Origin: Saprospiraceae bacterium
Lineage (GTDB): Bacteria; Bacteroidota; Bacteroidia; Chitinophagales; Saprospiraceae
Length of the DNA stretch: 10,297 nt
Assembly: GCA_023299965.1 (NCBI GenBank)
Contig: JALZVN010000146.1
Coordinates: 1 to 10,297, forward strand
Direction: 5' to 3'
Shown here: piece by piece, positions 7,116 through 10,297 of the stretch
How positions within the stretch are numbered: position 1 is the stretch's first letter
How the letters are laid out: each line of letters opens with the position of its first letter
Position numbers and translations under genes: made by a program
Notes under the pieces: model-generated
Told to the model about the DNA's origin: nothing
What the model saw: only the letters and a program-made list of their open reading frames with translations
Database searches by the model: none

Positions 7116-7156
7116 ACACTCTAAAGAGTGTATCAGCAGTGATTACCTAAATCACT
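7116..7156. repeat. Two consecutive small hairpins between the dsbD-domain genes
   Basis: ACACTC (7116-7121) pairs with GAGTGT (7126-7131) around TAAA, and AGTGATT (7138-7144) pairs with AATCACT (7150-7156) around 5 nt, the second overlapping the stop codon of the upstream gene. On the transcribed (minus) strand they lie between the free-standing alpha-domain gene and dsbD. Neither is followed by a T-run, so they look more like mRNA processing or attenuation structures than full terminators. Confidence 0.45.
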
Positions 7157-7601
7157 ACTTGATTTCGACATCAAAGTCGACCTCTGTAGGAGGCAAGCAT
7201 CGATTGTTGTCGCAAGTCATAAATTCAATATATCCCTTGATGTTGGTGAGTCCTTCTGTTCTCTTGATTTTTTGAACTAGGCTAAGTTCCTTTGCATACT
7301 TAGCAATGTTCATCTCAAAAAGCTTGTCATAGCCTTCTTTCTTGTCTCCTATTTCTTCGATCTTTCCGATTGGTGTAACTCCTTCTGTATCCAAATTGAT
7401 GGAGGTCGCTATCGGACCTAAATCACTTTCTAGATATTGAGAATAAACATACCAACCATCGTCAATAGCGGCAGTATAGGTAATAGTAACTTCTTCGTCT
7501 GATACTTCTGTATTCACAGTCCAGCTTACAGGCTCTAGTTGACAAAATGCAGATATAGAAAAGCATAACGTCATTAGTAAACAAAGTGAAATCTCTTTCA
7601 T
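7155..7601 (-). CDS. Secreted protein made of one DsbD N-terminal (alpha) domain
   Basis: This 148-residue protein has a Sec signal peptide (about 1-20, with a hydrophobic core SLCLLMTLCFSISAF) and a single DsbD-alpha domain. Its DGWYVYSQYLES (48-59), GPIATS (62-67) and MTCDNNRCLPPTEVDF (128-143) closely match both alpha domains of the DsbD encoded 80 bp downstream, and the match is clearest to the first. The redox pair would be Cys130 and Cys135. It has no membrane or thioredoxin domain, so it probably acts as a soluble periplasmic thiol shuttle or DsbD accessory; this is inference. A Cys at position 20 near the cleavage site (AFC-Q) is not a proper lipobox, so I do not call it a lipoprotein. 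The gene order and similarity point to local duplication and co-transcription with dsbD. No Shine-Dalgarno or clear promoter was seen upstream of its ATG. Confidence 0.85.
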   Translation of the reverse strand: MKEISLCLLMTLCFSISAFCQLEPVSWTVNTEVSDEEVTITYTAAIDDGWYVYSQYLESDLGPIATSINLDTEGVTPIGKIEEIGDKKEGYDKLFEMNIAKYAKELSLVQKIKRTEGLTNIKGYIEFMTCDNNRCLPPTEVDFDVEIK

Positions 7602-7870
7602 AATGGATTAATTTTTTAATTAGTAAATAACTGGATTGAAAGAAGTGGTTATCAACACGTAGTTAACGTTTAGTATTTAGCTTCATAGGTACACTAAAAA
7701 AACGTGCTACAAGGTCTAAAGTTATAGCTATTTGCGGTTTATTTCAGCCTGTTGGCTAACAATAAGAAAATCTTAACCTTTTGGGGCTTTTGAACGCTAA
7801 ATGGGACCTTATCATCCGGTACATTCAAGTCAAAGGTTGGCGAAAACATCAAAGGATTCCAAAGTCTAAG

Positions 7871-7920
7871 CTAGCATATACAAGTCTCTAAAGTCTTTTC
7901 AGATGTCTTGTATATGCTAG
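7871..7920. repeat. Perfect 14-bp inverted repeat
   Basis: CTAGCATATACAAG (7871-7884) and CTTGTATATGCTAG (7907-7920) are exact reverse complements separated by 22 nt. There is no T-run on either side, so it is not an ordinary intrinsic terminator. It could be the core hairpin of a small RNA, a protein-binding site, or the ends of a decayed small mobile element. Its role is unknown. Confidence 0.7.
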
Positions 7921-8137
7921 ACCTGCTAAAGAGGACTCTGGTGGTTTCGTACACGGGATAAATGCTGCTTAGTTTTCTTGTAATGTAAACTGATTTGTCA
8001 CAAGTAATTGACTGGATAGCTAGGCTGGTCTTAATTTAAATAGCTCAAAGCGAAACTATTACATATTTATGAATGCCTACAAGTTGAAATCTTTTGGACT
8101 AGCGCTGCGAAAGGGTGACGACGTAGGAGGAAGATCA

Positions 8138-8156
8138 TCGGTTTTTTTCAAACCGA
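8138..8156. repeat. Hairpin at the left of a palindromic element
   Basis: TCGGTTT (8138-8144) pairs with AAACCGA (8150-8156) around TTTTC. It is the first of two hairpins in a GC-richer stretch of roughly 8100-8232 that contrasts with its AT-rich surroundings. The T-run is inside the stem and loop and not after it, so terminator function on the plus strand is unlikely. Confidence 0.55.
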
Positions 8157-8192
8157 GGAGCCGAGCGAGTAGCGAGCCCTGTAGCATAGCGA

Positions 8193-8227
8193 CCGCTGAT
8201 ATTCGCCTTTTCGCGAATCCTCAGCGG
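8193..8227. repeat. Long imperfect palindrome (REP-like hairpin)
   Basis: CCGCTGA (8193-8199) pairs with TCAGCGG (8221-8227), and inside it ATTCGC (8201-8206) pairs with GCGAAT (8213-8218), with a T/CC internal bulge and a 6-nt loop. This 13-bp GC-rich hairpin resembles the repetitive extragenic palindromes that recur in bacterial genomes, but whether it recurs here cannot be seen from one window. The sequence between it and the first hairpin is rich in GCGAG/TAGCGA words. Confidence 0.6.
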
Positions 8228-8239
8228 GAGGCCCCGAGT

Positions 8240-8274
8240 GAATTATGAATGGTGAATTATGAGTTATGAATGCT
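8240..8274. repeat. Five tandem 7-bp repeats (GAATTAT family)
   Basis: Five head-to-tail heptamers fill these 35 bases: GAATTAT, GAATGGT, GAATTAT, GAGTTAT, GAATGCT. Period 7 is exact, with substitutions only in the last five positions. They begin directly after the palindromic element. Short tandem heptamers of this sort are known from intergenic DNA of some bacteria, notably cyanobacteria; I see no coding or regulatory meaning for them. Confidence 0.75.
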
Positions 8275-8290
8275 GCGCTCGTCTTATTCT

Positions 8291-8353
8291 CTCCACTCCA
8301 TCACTTTCCACTCTCTACTTTCCATTTTTTTCATTGATCATTGCACATTGACT
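8291..8353. repeat. Nine in-phase heptamers (TTTCCAC and ATTGNNC families)
   Basis: A second period-7 block, 16 nt after the first, divides exactly into nine heptamers. It begins with pyrimidine-rich units such as CTCCACT, TTTCCAC and TTTCCAT, and ends with ATTGATC, ATTGCAC and ATTGACT. All share one phase, and the block stops at the base before the stop codon of the permease gene. The early units are degenerate; the last three are clear. Confidence 0.55.
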
Positions 8354-9676
8354 TTACCCTTTAAACATCCATTTACCAATCTCCATGAACCCTACTTTTT
8401 TGCCGTAAAGAAGTATTCCGATGCGGAAGATACGTCCAGCTAGCCAAGTGAAAAAGAGGATGCCTAGGATCAAAAGAACAACGGAGATCGCAATCTGCCA
8501 TCCAGGTGGATCGAAAGCAAGTAAACCTGGCATCACAATAGGCGAAAATAAAGGGAATATTGATGAATAAAATGCAAGAGAGCTTTCTGGGCTGGGAATG
8601 ACGGCAATCAAAATATAGGTAGCGATAACAATAGGGATCATAACGGGTATTGTCAGTGTTTGGCTCTGTTCCAAATCATCTCCAGCAGCAGCTCCTACAG
8701 CAGCGAACATAGAAGAATACAGTAAATAGCCACCTAGAAAATAGAATAAAAATAGCGGTGCAATTTTCCACCAGTTTAGATTGTGAAGTTCATTCATCAA
8801 GAGTATCACTTGTTGTTCTATGTCTTCAGGGTCTATTTGAGTATTTTCAAGATCTATCGTGCTCATAGCATCTAGATCAATCCCAATGACTAGAGCGGCT
8901 CCCATGTACATCAAAGGGATAAGGACCATCCATATAAGTAACTGGGTAAGGCTAACGCCTCCAACTCCAATAATCTTCCCCATCATCAACTGAAATGGAT
9001 TCACGGAGCTTACGATAACTTCAACGATACGATTTGTTTTCTCTTCCATGACAGAGCGCATTACGCTCATACCATAAAAGAAAACGACGAAGTACATGAG
9101 AAACCCCATTACTCCACCCAGCATAGCACCGACCACCCCAGAGAATCTAGAGCTGTCTTCTTTGGTGGCATCAAGCGGGTCAGGGTCTAAAACTACTCTT
9201 GTGTCCAACAACTTGAGTTGCTCCTTGTCCAGTTCTAGTTTTTCCATTTTGTAGTCCCGGATAATTTTCTTTATAGCGTCTTCAATTTTGTCTACATCAT
9301 CCAAGCCAGGGTCACTTTCTGAGAAGTAGGTAATGGTATAGTCTTTGGCTTTGATATTTCTGAGGGTAGGAAGCTTGAGCACAGCAGAGTACTTCTCTTC
9401 TTCTGTTTTTTTCTTTAGCTCGGCAAGGGAATCAGTGGTCTTGATATAGTGGATAGTTCCATCTTTGCTAGATGGAATACTGCGGTTTTCTAGGATTCCA
9501 GATTCGTCGTGAATGGCGATATTGAGAACGTCCCCTCCCTCATAAGTCACGATAAAAAACACGACCACAAAAAATAAGGCAAAGGCAAATGGGGTGAGTA
9601 ATGTAGTAATAATGAAGGATTTCTTCTTTACCCTAGTCAAATATTCACGCTGTACAATTAACCAAAATTTATCCAA
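8354..9676 (-). CDS. ABC-2 type (NatB-like) transporter permease
   Basis: This 440-residue inner-membrane protein belongs to the NatB-like ABC-2 permeases, which form the membrane part of exporters. It opens with the typical KFWLIVQREYLTRVKKKSF, a first membrane helix at about 21-43, and a large extracytoplasmic domain (about 45-178). A helical cluster follows from about 180, with the family motif EEKTNRIVEVIVSS at 211-224 and further membrane segments near 236-266, 303-330, 340-360 and 392-418. The start is a TTG at 9676: no in-frame ATG or GTG precedes it before a stop, and the protein begins right at the conserved N-terminus. The ATP-binding partner is normally encoded next to it, usually just upstream, but here the upstream neighbour on the same strand is a phoH gene 132 bp away, so the ATPase must lie elsewhere. 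Substrate is unknown; sodium or drug export is only a family analogy. Confidence 0.9.
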   Translation of the reverse strand: MDKFWLIVQREYLTRVKKKSFIITTLLTPFAFALFFVVVFFIVTYEGGDVLNIAIHDESGILENRSIPSSKDGTIHYIKTTDSLAELKKKTEEEKYSAVLKLPTLRNIKAKDYTITYFSESDPGLDDVDKIEDAIKKIIRDYKMEKLELDKEQLKLLDTRVVLDPDPLDATKEDSSRFSGVVGAMLGGVMGFLMYFVVFFYGMSVMRSVMEEKTNRIVEVIVSSVNPFQLMMGKIIGVGGVSLTQLLIWMVLIPLMYMGAALVIGIDLDAMSTIDLENTQIDPEDIEQQVILLMNELHNLNWWKIAPLFLFYFLGGYLLYSSMFAAVGAAAGDDLEQSQTLTIPVMIPIVIATYILIAVIPSPESSLAFYSSIFPLFSPIVMPGLLAFDPPGWQIAISVVLLILGILFFTWLAGRIFRIGILLYGKKVGFMEIGKWMFKG

Positions 9677-9695
9677 TGTTTTTCGTTTTGTAACA

Positions 9696-9713
9696 CGAAT
9701 ATAGCTTTATTCG
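9696..9713. repeat. Small inverted repeat upstream of the permease start
   Basis: CGAATA (9696-9701) pairs with TATTCG (9708-9713) around TAGCTT, 20-37 nt upstream of the TTG start of the permease gene. It would fall in its leader or promoter. It is short and AT-rich and could be chance. Nothing else stands out in the 132-bp gap between the permease gene and phoH. Confidence 0.3.
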
Positions 9714-9808
9714 CAACAAATTTTACTTTGGCTAAATGCTAATTTGGACTTAGGTACAGTCAAACGCTGGAATGAACGATATAGGTATACATAAAGGTGA
9801 AACAGAAG

Positions 9809-10297
9809 CTACTCTTCTTCTGAAGCTCGACGTTTTAATCTTGCTTTGTATTGAGCTTCTTTTTCAGCTTTCTCCGCTTCCTTTTTAGCCTTTCGGAGTT
9901 CATCTGCCTTACTATAGGCGATGATGATTTCCTTTACAAGGCGATGTCGGACCACGTCATCTGTAGTCAGATATATTACCCCAATACCTTCTGTATCTCC
10001 TAAGATGTTGATGCTGTGCTTGAGCCCTGAGCGCTGATTGTGTGGGAGATCAATCTGAGATATATCTCCAGTGATGATACACTTTGCGGATGGTCCAAGT
10101 CGAGTCAAGAACATCTTGAGCTGCATAGAAGAGGCGTTCTGAGCCTCATCCAAGATAATGAACGCGTTGTCAAGCGTCCGTCCACGCATGAATGCAAGTG
10201 GAGCGATCTCAATGGTTCGGTTAGTCATGAAGTGCTCCAACTTGTCTGGCGGAAACATATCATCCAATGCATCATAGAGTGGTCTTAAATAAGGGTC
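9809..10297 (-). CDS. phoH: PhoH-family ATPase, C-terminal part
   Basis: The gene runs in from the right edge, so only the last 162 residues are visible; the frame is open to base 10297 and starts DPYLRPLYDALDDM, a PhoH hallmark. It contains the Walker B region AFIILDEAQNAS and the following CIITGDISQIDLP segment, and ends with RHRLVKEIIIAY, all characteristic of PhoH/YbeZ proteins. These are cytoplasmic P-loop NTPases related to the helicase superfamily 1 core, linked to RNA metabolism and ribosome-associated functions, often near ybeY. The Walker A motif is outside the window. The last 35 residues are a strongly charged Lys/Glu/Ala-rich helix (KKEAEKAEKEAQYKARLKRR), an extension likely to be a coiled coil or RNA-binding tail. 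A TTG at 10267 can be read as a start but lies inside the conserved domain. Confidence 0.93.
   Translation of the reverse strand, partial: DPYLRPLYDALDDMFPPDKLEHFMTNRTIEIAPLAFMRGRTLDNAFIILDEAQNASSMQLKMFLTRLGPSAKCIITGDISQIDLPHNQRSGLKHSINILGDTEGIGVIYLTTDDVVRHRLVKEIIIAYSKADELRKAKKEAEKAEKEAQYKARLKRRASEEE

Larger units (their letters stand above)
7602..8353. other. Gene-free intergenic region with structured repeats
   Basis: About 750 bp between two minus-strand genes. I find no convincing coding frame, tRNA or known structural RNA. The left part (7602-7860) is AT-rich with no structure I can support and should hold the promoter of the alpha-domain gene. It is followed by a perfect 14-bp inverted repeat, a GC-richer palindromic element, and 7-bp repeat blocks that run up to the end of the permease gene; these are listed separately. 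Confidence 0.7.

Noticed and set aside
7155..7601. Broken N-terminus of dsbD separated by a frameshift
   Set aside because: It has its own signal peptide, full domain and stop codon, and dsbD downstream has a second complete signal peptide and start, so it is a separate gene.
7602..8100. tRNA or known structural RNA
   Set aside because: No T-loop-like GGTTCGAATCC box, cloverleaf, tmRNA, RNase P or SRP RNA signature could be found.
10040..10288. Plus-strand 82-codon open frame
   Set aside because: It is antisense to the conserved PhoH domain and has no recognisable protein features.

Overview
The window looks like a chromosomal segment of a Bacteroidota bacterium. The evidence is the family-level look of the proteins (a PBP1A-type C-terminus, a DsbD with the Bacteroidota-style CVNC thioredoxin domain, a NatB-like permease, PhoH), AT-rich intergenic DNA, and the near absence of Shine-Dalgarno sequences before the starts. 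I cannot place it at genus level from sequence alone.

Layout. (1) 2-310 (+): the 3' end of a class A penicillin-binding protein gene. (2) 405-2541 (+): a compact, AT-rich, operon-like trio of a DUF1963/YwqG-like protein, a NADAR/YbiA-like protein and a transglutaminase-like (Cys-His) protein. (3) 2542-2725: an intergenic region with four direct repeats spaced 30, 31 and 41 bp, the last overlapping the start codon of the next gene. (4) 2726-4204 (+): a 492-aa Fic protein that joins an AbiEi-antitoxin-like winged-helix N-terminus to a Fic domain carrying its own inhibitory helix motif. (5) 4256-4293: a strong hairpin serving as a two-way terminator between convergent genes. (6) 4318-7074 (-): a large DsbD with two N-terminal DsbD-alpha domains. 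(7) 7155-7601 (-): a third, free-standing copy of that domain as a secreted protein. (8) 7602-8353: about 750 bp without a gene but with a perfect 14-bp inverted repeat, a GC-richer palindromic element and two blocks of 7-bp repeats. (9) 8354-9676 (-): an ABC-2/NatB-like permease. (10) 9809-10297 (-): the 3' end of a phoH-family gene.

The flanking genes do housekeeping work in the envelope (cell wall synthesis, periplasmic thiol reduction, export) and in RNA or stress biology (PhoH). The 311-4204 block looks accessory: four genes linked to protein or nucleotide modification chemistry and ADP-ribose/AMP-type chemistry, in AT-rich DNA. The most system-like part is the Fic gene. It has a DNA-binding antitoxin-like domain, a toxin-like AMPylation domain and an inhibitory motif in one chain, and its control region is a helically phased repeat array. 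The simplest reading is a single-gene, self-regulating toxin-antitoxin-like unit. That is an inference and has not been tested.
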